A stretch of DNA of 64,000 nucleotides. Origin: Ralstonia pickettii (GTDB lineage: Bacteria; Pseudomonadota; Gammaproteobacteria; Burkholderiales; Burkholderiaceae). A program made the position numbers and the translations under genes. Positions 1 through 7,886 of the stretch are shown here, one piece after another. The notes under the pieces were generated by a model. The model had not been told where the DNA came from and made no database searches. It was given only the letters and a program-made list of their open reading frames with translations. Numbering within the stretch: the stretch's first letter is position 1; every line of letters begins with the position of its first letter. Location: assembly GCF_016466415.2 (NCBI RefSeq), contig NZ_CP066772.2, forward strand, positions 930,001-994,000, read 5' to 3'.

Positions 1-1175
1 ATCGCCTGGTCGAGCTTGACCTGAACGGGGCGGAACGTTGCCAGGCAATCGAGGCTGTGCGCGGTGGCTCCAAAGTCTTCCACCGCCACGCGCGCGCCGC
101 AAGCGTGCAGGGCTTCCACCGCTTTCTGCGCCGAGCCGTTGGCACGGTGCAGCGTGTGTTCCGATATCTCGAAGACAAGCCGGGTGGTCGGCACCGCGTG
201 GCGCACGGCAATGTCGCGCACGACGTCGCTCAATTGCGGATCGAGCAGCTGTGCAACCGACAGGTTGACGGCTGCATGCACGCCCGGCTGATGCCGGCTG
301 TTGCGTCCCGCGCGCTCGGATTCCTCGCGCAGCAGTCCGGCCAGCATCTGGGCTGCGCTGTCGAGCACCCAGTGGCCCACCTCGCGAATGTCGCCGGTCT
401 GCTCCAGGATCGGCAGAAAATCCGCCGGTGCCACGCCTCCCAGCTCGGGTGAGCTCCAGCGCAGCAAGAATTCGTAGCCGACGATCCGTCCGTCGGTCAG
501 GCTCAGTTGTGGCTGCAGGTTCAGGCTGAACTGGCGGCGTGCAAGCGCGTGGCGCAGTTGGGCGGCCAGGCGCGGGTGCTCGGCGATGGCGTCGTATCCG
601 TCGGCGCGGGCGACGTTGGTGCCCGTGCCTGGGGGCATGGCCGCCGGGGCATACAGCGCGGGGCTTGGTTCGGCACCGTGCTGAACACCATAGAGTGCCC
701 GGTCGGCCTGTTCAATCAGCCGTGCCGCATCGGAGGGCATGCCCTCGAAAAGCGTCATGCCGATACTGCAAGAGCAGACCAGCTCGTAACCATGCGTGAT
801 GAAAGGTCGCGTGAGTGCCGCAGAAATCCGCCGCGCCAGATCATGTACATCCTGTGCCGAGACGAAGTCTGGGCAGGCAACGGCAAAAGTCTCGGGGCCG
901 ATGCGCCCGACGATGGGTGCGTTGCCATCCGCGGCGGGCACGCTCAGCGCCTCAAGCCGCGATGCACATTCGGCGATGACCTCCCGCGCTGCCAAGGGCC
1001 CGAGCGTGTTGGTCGCCTCGGCAAAATGGTCGAAGCCGATCAGCAGCAGGGCGCCGATTGCATCCTGGCGTGCGGGCTGAGGCATGGCAGCCAGCAATTG
1101 GACGAATCGCCCGCGGTCGGGCAATCCGGAGATGGGATCCAGACTCGATGGCGCGGCAGACCTTGCGCGGCTCAT
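1..1175 (-). CDS. Degenerate GGDEF-EAL protein (partial, C-terminus beyond window)
   Basis: The frame opens at an ATG at 1175 (MSRARSAAPSSLDPISGLPD...) and stays open to base 1, so the C-terminal part of the EAL domain is missing from the window. An N-terminal GGDEF domain is followed directly by an EAL domain, with no membrane segment or PAS domain visible. Both signatures are degenerate. The GGDEF loop reads GPETF, the EAL motif reads EFL (YEFLLRW), and the usual DDFGTG loop reads EDFGAT. Proteins of this kind usually act as c-di-GMP binding or protein-interaction switches rather than enzymes. That role is inferred from the family, and the lack of catalysis is inferred from the motif changes. 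The next gene upstream on this strand is a PilZ-type c-di-GMP effector. Confidence 0.85.
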   Translation of the reverse strand, partial: MSRARSAAPSSLDPISGLPDRGRFVQLLAAMPQPARQDAIGALLLIGFDHFAEATNTLGPLAAREVIAECASRLEALSVPAADGNAPIVGRIGPETFAVACPDFVSAQDVHDLARRISAALTRPFITHGYELVCSCSIGMTLFEGMPSDAARLIEQADRALYGVQHGAEPSPALYAPAAMPPGTGTNVARADGYDAIAEHPRLAAQLRHALARRQFSLNLQPQLSLTDGRIVGYEFLLRWSSPELGGVAPADFLPILEQTGDIREVGHWVLDSAAQMLAGLLREESERAGRNSRHQPGVHAAVNLSVAQLLDPQLSDVVRDIAVRHAVPTTRLVFEISEHTLHRANGSAQKAVEALHACGARVAVEDFGATAHSLDCLATFRPVQVKLDQA

Positions 1176-1307
1176 AAATGGGGATCGTCCTGCAAATACC
1201 TTTAAAACGGAAATGCGTGCGCTCGGGGCGCCGTCAATTGTAATGCTTTGTCACAGGTAAGCCTGCGGCATCATAAGCCTAAAGGCAGCCATGATGGCCG
1301 TTTCCCA

Positions 1308-1377
1308 GCATCTTTTTGCGTGGATCAGGCGAACGCCTTTAACGTTTAACGCTAATTAATTCTGATCAAAAAGATGC
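1308..1377. repeat. Discontinuous inverted repeat in AT-rich spacer
   Basis: The left arm is GCATCTTTTT (1308-1317) plus GATCAG (1323-1328). The right arm is CTGATC (1362-1367) plus AAAAAGATGC (1368-1377). This gives 16 paired bases with one 5-base bulge. The loop carries a tandem TTTAACG repeat (1338-1351). The spacer is clearly AT-richer than its surroundings and lies between the stop of the PilZ gene and the start of the GGDEF-EAL gene. It could be a factor-dependent terminator, an operator or a structured leader; there is no classical GC stem with a T-run. Confidence 0.6.
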
Positions 1378-1399
1378 GAATATCAGTGCTGTTTCCACG

Positions 1400-2305
1400 T
1401 TACACCATGCGCTGCCCACCCCAAAGCAACTGTTCATAGATAAAGCACTGCAGCAGCATCTTTTGGGCGGCGACCAACTCGACGAATTCCACGCCATATT
1501 GATACACGTTGGGCAGGTCGGCCGGTTTTTCACTGCGCACCAGCGCAGCAGCCACCAGTTCGGAATGGTAGTCGCGCGTTTTCACCCGGAAGCGCAGACG
1601 CGCAGGCGCGCCGCTCACTTCCAGCCGATGCGCCGAGCGGAACGACGCGCCCGTGGTGCTGATGTCGGAGATATGGATCATGCGTGGCGGGTCGCCGCTC
1701 ACCAGCATCTTGCCGACCACGTTGGCGCGCACGCGCAGCGATTTGCGCAACGCGCGGTTCTTGATCCGCCGCGGCGGCGACAACACGACGTATTCGAACG
1801 GGATGCGGCTTACCGCCATGACCGTGCATTCGAAAGTGGCGATGCCCTCGCCCGAGAATGCGTGAACGTCCACCAATTCATCCTTGACCGGCATGACTGC
1901 GCGGCCGCCGTCGATGGGCATGGTGATGAGCAGGTGGCGCTGCGGGCTGTAGCCTATTACCCGCGCGGTGCCCTTGGTTTGCCCGGCGCCTGCGGTCAGG
2001 CGCACGGTCAGCATGCCGCCGGGGCGCAGGCCCAGCAGCTCCATGGCGATCGTGCGTTCACCGTCAAGGTCGTCCCCCATGTCGGGGAACATCGTGTTGG
2101 GGAACTGCGTATTGGCAAACGCCGGCGCAGGCGTGGGCGTGCTGTCCGGCTGACGATGCGGGCGGTGCAGCGTACACAGCAGGTCGATTTCTTCCGGCGA
2201 GTGGATGACATCGCCCTTCGGGACGAGCAACTGCCCGTCGGCGTCAAGCATCGGCCACGGCAGGGGAATCGCAAGCGGAATGTCGAGAGGTTGAAGTTCG
2301 AGCAT
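1400..2305 (-). CDS. YcgR-like PilZ domain protein
   Basis: The protein has 301 aa when started at MLELQPLDIPLA. A longer frame exists upstream, but the extra residues look non-coding. The N-terminal half resembles the YcgR-type flagellar brake domain. The C-terminal half is a PilZ domain carrying the c-di-GMP binding residues: an RKSLRVR arginine motif followed by DISTTG (D/NxSxxG). Members of this family bind c-di-GMP and slow flagellar rotation or control another envelope machine. No flagellar gene is present here, so the target is unknown. Its closeness to GGDEF-EAL and GGDEF genes supports a role in c-di-GMP signalling. The start region is divergent from the GtrA gene. Confidence 0.85.
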   Translation of the reverse strand: MLELQPLDIPLAIPLPWPMLDADGQLLVPKGDVIHSPEEIDLLCTLHRPHRQPDSTPTPAPAFANTQFPNTMFPDMGDDLDGERTIAMELLGLRPGGMLTVRLTAGAGQTKGTARVIGYSPQRHLLITMPIDGGRAVMPVKDELVDVHAFSGEGIATFECTVMAVSRIPFEYVVLSPPRRIKNRALRKSLRVRANVVGKMLVSGDPPRMIHISDISTTGASFRSAHRLEVSGAPARLRFRVKTRDYHSELVAAALVRSEKPADLPNVYQYGVEFVELVAAQKMLLQCFIYEQLLWGGQRMV

Positions 2306-2471
2306 GGCAATAGGGAGCCCACGCCCGCGCGGGGCCCCACGTTTCTTTACGGCCAAATGTTGCACAACTTTAAGCGCACTTATTGTGCAGGAAGGCTGGC
2401 ACGCGAGTTGCGGCCCTGCAGCCATGATCGAGCACAATGTCGGTTCCAACGTGGATGGGGTGGGCACGCGC

Positions 2472-2936
2472 ATGGCGTTTCGGCGGCATTTCTGGGCGGC
2501 GGTGGAGCAGTTTGCTCGCTATGTCGTCATCGGCGGCGGTGCAACGCTGGCGCACTATGTGGTGCTGTTCGGGCTCGTGCAGGTGGGGGTCTCGCCGTGG
2601 CGGGCGTCGGTGGCGGGCAGCGTGATCGGTGCCACGCTCAACTACTTCATCAGCCGGCAGGCCGTCTTCAACAGCACACGTGGGCATATCGGCGCGATGG
2701 TGCGCTTTGGCCTGGTGGCCTTTCTCGCGTTGGGGTGCAATGCGACCATCATGGCCGTCGGCCTGGGGATCGGTTTGTATTACCTGATCGCGCAGGTGTT
2801 TGCCTCGTCCATCACGGCCATCTTCAACTTCCTGGTGCACCGGTACTGGACGTTTCGTGACGCCGATGCCGTCGCCGCGCCAACGGAGCCCCAACCGATC
2901 ATCGTGCCGGCACGGCCCACGCACAACGGGCCCTGA
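2472..2936 (+). CDS. GtrA family membrane protein
   Basis: The protein has 154 aa from ATG 2472 (MAFRRHFWAAVEQFARYVV), preceded by a GGATGGGG stretch. An ATG at 2424 in the same frame is an alternative start. Four hydrophobic segments follow the GtrA pattern, with FARYVVIGGGATLAHY near the N-terminus, TLNYFISRQAVF after segment 2 and a FNFLVHRYWTF motif after segment 4. GtrA proteins are small inner-membrane proteins thought to move undecaprenyl-linked sugars for O-antigen or other glycan modification. No glycosyltransferase of that type lies next to it, so the pathway is not defined. It is transcribed divergently from the PilZ gene, with very short spacing. Confidence 0.85.
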   Translation: MAFRRHFWAAVEQFARYVVIGGGATLAHYVVLFGLVQVGVSPWRASVAGSVIGATLNYFISRQAVFNSTRGHIGAMVRFGLVAFLALGCNATIMAVGLGIGLYYLIAQVFASSITAIFNFLVHRYWTFRDADAVAAPTEPQPIIVPARPTHNGP

Positions 2937-2952
2937 GGCGCTGCCGTGCGCG

Positions 2953-3435
2953 TTAGTGCCGGCTTGCCGCGCTCTGCACGCCGACGCCGGTTTCCGAAAC
3001 GAAGGTCACGTCACCAATGCCGTCAGCGGGCGGGACAGGGGCATCGTCCCGCAGGCGCTCCACCACCAGGTGAATGTCGATCACATCGGCCACGCCGGAC
3101 GCCTCCAGCGAGACAAGTGCCGCCAGCTGCGCAATCGCAAACGTATCCGCGAGCAGCGGCGTATCGTCGTGAAGATCGCCGGCAACGCGGGCAGTTGTGG
3201 TCTTGCCGGCGGTGCGCTTGGGATGCTGCGCGGTTTCACGTGCGCGATAGGCGAAATAGGCGTCGGCAAAGTGCACGCGGTGCGCGTCGAATACGCGCAC
3301 CGCGGCGGTGAGGGCATCGTCCACCCAGGCTGGATCGACTGGCGTCGTTCCGGGCCCGGTGCCTTCGGGCAGGCCCGCTAGCTTGAGCGCATACCGATGC
3401 GTCTGCGTGCCGGGGGCGACAAAGCTCAATTCCAT
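2953..3435 (-). CDS. Conserved hypothetical protein, 160 aa
   Basis: The start ATG at 3435 (MELSFVAPGTQTHRYALKLAG) follows a GGGAGG site four bases upstream, which decides it over a GTG twelve bases earlier. The product looks soluble and alanine/valine/aspartate-rich, with no signal peptide, no membrane segment and no cysteine. I do not recognise a domain. The coding bias matches neighbouring real genes. It converges with the GtrA gene (16-base gap). No function is proposed. Confidence 0.7.
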   Translation of the reverse strand: MELSFVAPGTQTHRYALKLAGLPEGTGPGTTPVDPAWVDDALTAAVRVFDAHRVHFADAYFAYRARETAQHPKRTAGKTTTARVAGDLHDDTPLLADTFAIAQLAALVSLEASGVADVIDIHLVVERLRDDAPVPPADGIGDVTFVSETGVGVQSAASRH

Positions 3436-3447
3436 ACGACCTCCCAC

Positions 3448-4088
3448 AACCGCGTGCGCTGTTGCCGCGGCTCGCCGTGTTTGAATTCGCCCCCCTGAAG
3501 CGATATTGAAGAATAGTAACGGAGCCGGCCCTTTGCGCGTTTCGTCCTTCCGGATGAGGCTGGGGGCCTTGTTTTCACCTTAAGACATTCACAATGTGGA
3601 GATCGTTGCCCACCGGGGTGGCAAACGATTGCGTGTTGGCAGTGTCTACTCGACCTAACCGAACGGCTAGCTGCTTCGCGGCGGGGGGACGGTGTACAGT
3701 TGTGAAGTGTCCGGCGACGCTGGGCAAGAGTCGACAATCGACGTCGACAAACGCAGACGGGAATGACGCGGGGCGCGTTTCCTTCGCGTCATCTCGCGCA
3801 CGAGGGGACCCAAAGCGCGCTCGGGGTCCATGTCCCCTCGCGGGAAGGGATTGCCCCGTTAACTCGCGGCTTCTATAGTCCGCCTCGATTCGTGCGCTTG
3901 CAACGCACCAAGGTCTGTCAGTGCCAGCTGCCAACTGGTCCACGCAGACCACGAGACCGGTTACGGGGATCACGCCAACGCCCACCGCGCGCGCCCGACG
4001 CAACCATTGCGTCATAGGGCTCCCGGCGGCGCGATGGCCACCACATCAACCACCCCCGGGACTGCCGCATTCGCGAAACAGCATCGCC
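3448..4088. other. 641-base region without a recognisable gene
   Basis: Short open frames occur on both strands, but none has a convincing Shine-Dalgarno site, codon bias or recognisable product. Structure is present. GAGGGGAC (3802-3809) and GTCCCCTC (3832-3839) form an 8-base inverted repeat, with an overlapping inner GGACCC/GGGTCC alternative. TCGACAA is repeated at 3731-3737 and 3744-3750. The region is the upstream region of the diguanylate cyclase gene and could hold its leader. Confidence 0.5.
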
Positions 4089-5429
4089 ATGCTTGAGGAC
4101 GACCACTTGTACAAGGCTGCGATCGAACATTCGCCGATAGGAATCGGCCTGTGCGCGCCGGAGGGTCGCTTCCTCGACGTGAACCGAGCGCTGTGCGCGC
4201 TGACCGGTCACGAAGCACAGGCGCTGCGCAAGCGCGATCTGTTCGACCTGTGCCACCCCGATCACACTGAGCGCACGCGACACGGCATCGAGTCGCTGCT
4301 CACCGGCCAGCGCGATGCGCTGTCGATGGAAACGCGCCTGGTCCGTCAAGACGGCACCACCGTGTGGGTGCAGACCGACGTGGCGGTGGCGCACGATCAC
4401 GGCAACCAGCACCTCGTCGTGCAGATGCAGGACGTGACCGCGCGGCGCCTGGCGCTGGAATCGCTGCGCGCGTCGGAGCAACGGCTGGCCTATGTGCTGG
4501 ACGGCGCCGGGCTGGGTACGTTCGACTGGTCCACGCGTGCACGGCATGTGTCGTTCAACCGCCGGACGGCCGACATGCTCGGCTACGAGCCGACCGATCT
4601 GTCCAACGATCCGGATGCGTGGTTCGCCATGGTGCATCCGCAGGACGCCGCATTGAGCGCGCGGCGCATCTATCGCCATATGCGCGGTGATGCCGACAGC
4701 TTTGAAATCGAGCAGCGCATGCGCGCGCGCCATGGCCAATGGATCTGGGTGGCTGCGCGCGGGCGCGTGACCGAGCGCGATGCCCGCGGCATGGCCACGC
4801 GTGTGAGCGGCACGCTGCTCGACGTGACAAAGCGGCGCACGGCGCTGGACCAGGCGCACCACCTTGCGTTGCATGATCCGCTGACGGACTTGCCCAACGC
4901 ACGTTTGCTTCGCGATCGCCTGTTCGTCGCCATTCAGGCGGCGCGTCGCGCGCGCGGGCAGGTTGCCGTGGTGTTCATTGATCTCGATCGCTTCAAGCCC
5001 GTCAACGATGAGTATGGCCACGCGGTGGGAGATCTCGTCCTGAAGGCCACGGCGATGCGGTTGCGCAGCGGGCTGCGCGCTTCCGACACGGTGGCGCGCC
5101 TGGGCGGCGATGAATTTGTCGCCGTCCTCACGCATTGCGCCACGCGCGACGATGTGACGCAAACTGTGGAGCGTCTGATCGAACAATTGCAGACGCCCTT
5201 CCGTGTGGAAGGCCACGTGCTGTCGTTGGGCGTGAGTGCTGGCGTGGCGTTGTACCCGACCGACGGGCACGACGCGCAGACGCTCATCCGCAATGCCGAC
5301 GCCGCGATGTATGAAGTCAAACGTGCCGGTGGCAACGGCCTGGGTTTCCATGCATCGCTCAACTACGAGCGGCTGATGGGCATGCGATCGCGCGATCGCG
5401 ATCTCGACGGCGAAGCCGACGCCCGCTAG
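4089..5429 (+). CDS. PAS-PAS-GGDEF diguanylate cyclase
   Basis: The protein has 446 aa from ATG 4089 (MLEDDHLYKAAIEHSPIGIG). The frame extends further upstream, but that part is low-complexity and lacks a start signal. Two PAS/PAC sensory modules lie at about residues 1-120 and 130-250. A GGDEF domain follows (about 255-430), with LHDPLTDLPN at its start. The active-site motif GGDEF is intact at residues 339-343. An RASD inhibitory I-site sits at 330-333, five residues before it, so a feedback-inhibited active cyclase that makes c-di-GMP from GTP is expected. There is no membrane segment, so the PAS domains probably read a cytoplasmic signal. A strong terminator follows. Confidence 0.9.
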   Translation: MLEDDHLYKAAIEHSPIGIGLCAPEGRFLDVNRALCALTGHEAQALRKRDLFDLCHPDHTERTRHGIESLLTGQRDALSMETRLVRQDGTTVWVQTDVAVAHDHGNQHLVVQMQDVTARRLALESLRASEQRLAYVLDGAGLGTFDWSTRARHVSFNRRTADMLGYEPTDLSNDPDAWFAMVHPQDAALSARRIYRHMRGDADSFEIEQRMRARHGQWIWVAARGRVTERDARGMATRVSGTLLDVTKRRTALDQAHHLALHDPLTDLPNARLLRDRLFVAIQAARRARGQVAVVFIDLDRFKPVNDEYGHAVGDLVLKATAMRLRSGLRASDTVARLGGDEFVAVLTHCATRDDVTQTVERLIEQLQTPFRVEGHVLSLGVSAGVALYPTDGHDAQTLIRNADAAMYEVKRAGGNGLGFHASLNYERLMGMRSRDRDLDGEADAR

Positions 5430-5453
5430 TCCATCACTGCGCGCTAAAACAAA

Positions 5454-5481
5454 ACGGCCCGCCGCAAGGCAGGCCGTCTTT
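5454..5481. terminator. Bidirectional rho-independent terminator
   Basis: Stem ACGGCC (5454-5459) pairs with GGCCGT (5472-5477). An inner GCC/GGC stem closes on a GCAA tetraloop. A T-rich tract follows on the plus strand and a TTTTGTTTT tract on the minus strand. It separates the convergent diguanylate cyclase and pagL genes. Confidence 0.85.
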
Positions 5482-5507
5482 CTTCAAGCGTTGCAAACGC
5501 TCAGGTC

Positions 5508-6071
5508 TTAGAACGTGTACCGCAAGTACAGCTCGTTCAGATCGGTGCCGGGGTTCGGGCGCTTGATCGACGCGTTCGACAGGTGTTCGAAGCGGTAGCC
5601 CATCTGGAATTGCTGCTTGCTGCCAAAGGCCACGCCCACGCCGATCATGTCGGAGAACTGGAAGGCCGTGCTGAAATAGTGCTCGTTGGACGTGCTGACG
5701 TGCGACAGCAAGCGCGGGCCTACACCAGCCTCGATGAACGGTACCCACGAGCCGCCGCGCTTTTCAAGGCGGAACAGCGGCGTCACGCCGAATTCGGTGA
5801 TGTTTTGGCGGTTGGTGCCCTTGGTCGAGCGCCACTGGCCCAGCGCGACTTCCCAATCCAGGTTCACGAACCAGCCTTGCGGGTTGCCCCAGTGGAAGCC
5901 CGAGTCGAAATCCAGGTCGACGCCGTATTTCTCGATACCGTGCTTGTTGTCTTTGCCGTAGATGGCGCGCACGGACGGGTCGGCCTGAGCGGGCAGGGCA
6001 GCAAACAGCGTGGCGGCACCCAGGGCGGCGGCCAGCAGCTTGGCGGAACGGGGAAGCGCGGATCGGATCAT
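5508..6071 (-). CDS. pagL: Lipid A 3-O-deacylase PagL
   Basis: The protein has 187 aa, started at MIRSALPRSAKLLAAALGAA, which gives a normal Sec signal peptide cleaved after AQA at about residue 30. The mature part is a small outer-membrane beta-barrel that ends in Phe (LYLRYTF), as expected for Bam-assembled proteins. The catalytic pair of the PagL family is visible as FEHLSN, with His163 and Ser165, followed by acidic residues (Asp177, Glu180) near the end. PagL removes the acyl chain at position 3 of lipid A in the outer membrane, lowering TLR4 recognition. It stands alone, convergent with the diguanylate cyclase. Confidence 0.9.
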   Translation of the reverse strand: MIRSALPRSAKLLAAALGAATLFAALPAQADPSVRAIYGKDNKHGIEKYGVDLDFDSGFHWGNPQGWFVNLDWEVALGQWRSTKGTNRQNITEFGVTPLFRLEKRGGSWVPFIEAGVGPRLLSHVSTSNEHYFSTAFQFSDMIGVGVAFGSKQQFQMGYRFEHLSNASIKRPNPGTDLNELYLRYTF

Positions 6072-6378
6072 CAGAGAGAGCAGAATCAGTTGAGCGGCGC
6101 GCGTGAATCGGGGCAACTGCGTCGGCAACCACGCGCGCGGCGGACGTGGTGGCAGGCAAACAGACGGTCGGGATTGCACCGGCGGCGGGCTTGCAAGGCA
6201 CCGGACGACGCAATTTGCGCGCCCGCTGCTGCACCCGCCGGCCCCGATGATCGGGACGGTCTGAAATAAATTCCGACGATTATAGGGGGAACTATCCGAC
6301 TGCGTGCGTGCTTACGCACAAGGGGACATTGCCGGCGGCGAAACGTCGTCGGCCGCCGGCAACACAACACCGAAAGAG
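6072..6378. other. Spacer between pagL and efflux channel gene
   Basis: No gene is seen. An 11-base perfect inverted repeat, TTGCCGGCGGC (6329-6339) and GCCGCCGGCAA (6352-6362), lies just past the stop of the outer-membrane channel gene. It may end the efflux operon transcript, although it has no T-run. A smaller GTGCGT/ACGCAC hairpin is at 6305-6320. The AT-rich stretch near 6265-6290 probably carries the pagL promoter. Confidence 0.4.
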
Positions 6379-7884
6379 TTATTGGGCGGCAGGCGCGGAT
6401 GCCGGCTGCAGTGCGGCCTTGCCGACCAACGGCACTTCGCCGTGCCACCCACCTCCCAGCGCCTTCACCAGCAGCACCGCTGCCGAATACTGCTTGCCCT
6501 GCAGTGTGAGCAGCGTGCGCTCGGCACTGTAGGCCGTGGCTTGTGCGGTAATGACTTCCAGGAAACTCACCGTGCCTGCGCGATAACGGTTCAGGTTGAG
6601 CTGCGCGGCTTCCTGCGCGGCCTTGACGGCATCGGCCTGTACGCCAAATTCCTGCGTTTGCCAGCGCAGCGCGGCGAGGTTGTCTTCGACATCCTGGAAT
6701 GCACCGAGCACGGTCTGGCGGTACGTTGCGACCGATGCATCGTAAGCAGCGCCGGCCTTGTCGACGGCGGCCGCACGCGCACCGCCATCAAACAGCGTCG
6801 CCGCCAGGGTCGGGCCGATCGACCAGACGCGGCTAGGCAGTGTTGCCAGGCGCGAAAGCGTGTTGGCCGCCAGGCCGGCTGAGGCACCCAGCGAAAGCGT
6901 CGGGAAGTATGCGGCCTTGGCCACGCCGATCTGCGCGTTGGCAGCGGCCATGCGGCGCTCGGCGGCGGCAATGTCGGGTCGGCGCTCCAACACGGCCGAT
7001 GGCACTTGCAGCGGAATGGCAGGCAGGGCCGGCAGGTCGGCGGCGCTCGCAGCAGTGGCTGGGGCCAGCGAGAACTCCGCCGGCGGTTTGCCGATCAGCA
7101 CGGCAATGGCGTGCTCAAGCTGCGCTCGGGTGACTTCGGTATCCAGCAGCAGCGCCTGCGACTGCTTGAGCTGCGTCTGCGCGGTCAGCACATCCGAGCG
7201 CTGCGCCACGCCCACGGCGTACTGGTTTTGCGTGAGCTTCAGAAACCGCTCGTAATCGGCAACCGTGCGCTGCAGGACGGCCTTTTGGGTATCCGTGACA
7301 CGCAATTGAAAATAATTCTGCGCAAGGGCCGCCTGCGCCGACAGCAAGGCGGACGATAGATCGCCTGCGCTGGCTTGCGCGCTGGCCTGGTTCGACTCGA
7401 CCGTCCGGCGGATGCGGCCCCACAGGTCCAGCTCCCAGCTTGCGTTGAGCGACAGATTTTGCGAGTTCAGCAGGCTCGGGTTGCCGGTTGACAGGCTGCC
7501 ATCCGGGTTGATCGAGGTACGTACGGACCGGCTGCGCGTGGCCGACGCGCTGGCACCCAGCGTCGGGAAGAACGAAGCCTGCGCCGATTGCACCAGCGCC
7601 TGGGCCTGGCGGTACTGTGCCTCGGCCACCAGGATGTTCTGGTTGGCGGCGGCCACCTGTTCTTCCAGCGTGTTCAGCTGCGGGTCGTTGAAGATCTCCC
7701 ACCACTTGCCGCGGGCAATGGCGTCGCTCGGGTCGGCGACTTTCCAGTCGCCGGCTTCCTTGTATTGCTGCGGCACTTCGGCATCGGGGCGCTTGTAATC
7801 GGGCCCGACCGCGCAGGCCGAGATAAGCGCGCACGCGGCCAGCGCGAGCAATGAGGTGCGAAGGGCTTGAGTGCCTCTTGTCAT
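6379..7884 (-). CDS. NodT-family outer-membrane efflux lipoprotein
   Basis: The protein has 501 aa. The signal peptide ends in a lipobox (LISAC, Cys24), so it is an outer-membrane lipoprotein. Two OEP (TolC-like) repeats follow, with typical motifs such as WWEIFNDPQLNTLEEQ near residue 62, LWGRIRRTVES and RPDIAAAERRMAAANA. It is the TolC-like exit duct of the RND pump encoded upstream. The start ATG follows the mdtC stop with a gap of two bases, so it is the fourth gene of the mdtABC operon. E. coli mdtABC instead borrows TolC from a distant locus. Confidence 0.92.
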   Translation of the reverse strand: MTRGTQALRTSLLALAACALISACAVGPDYKRPDAEVPQQYKEAGDWKVADPSDAIARGKWWEIFNDPQLNTLEEQVAAANQNILVAEAQYRQAQALVQSAQASFFPTLGASASATRSRSVRTSINPDGSLSTGNPSLLNSQNLSLNASWELDLWGRIRRTVESNQASAQASAGDLSSALLSAQAALAQNYFQLRVTDTQKAVLQRTVADYERFLKLTQNQYAVGVAQRSDVLTAQTQLKQSQALLLDTEVTRAQLEHAIAVLIGKPPAEFSLAPATAASAADLPALPAIPLQVPSAVLERRPDIAAAERRMAAANAQIGVAKAAYFPTLSLGASAGLAANTLSRLATLPSRVWSIGPTLAATLFDGGARAAAVDKAGAAYDASVATYRQTVLGAFQDVEDNLAALRWQTQEFGVQADAVKAAQEAAQLNLNRYRAGTVSFLEVITAQATAYSAERTLLTLQGKQYSAAVLLVKALGGGWHGEVPLVGKAALQPASAPAAQ

Positions 7885-7886
7885 GT

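Noticed and set aside
3731..3750. Repeated TCGACAA and GTCGAC words as a CRISPR-like or attachment site
   Set aside because: Only two short copies without regular spacers, and no integrase or cas gene in the window.
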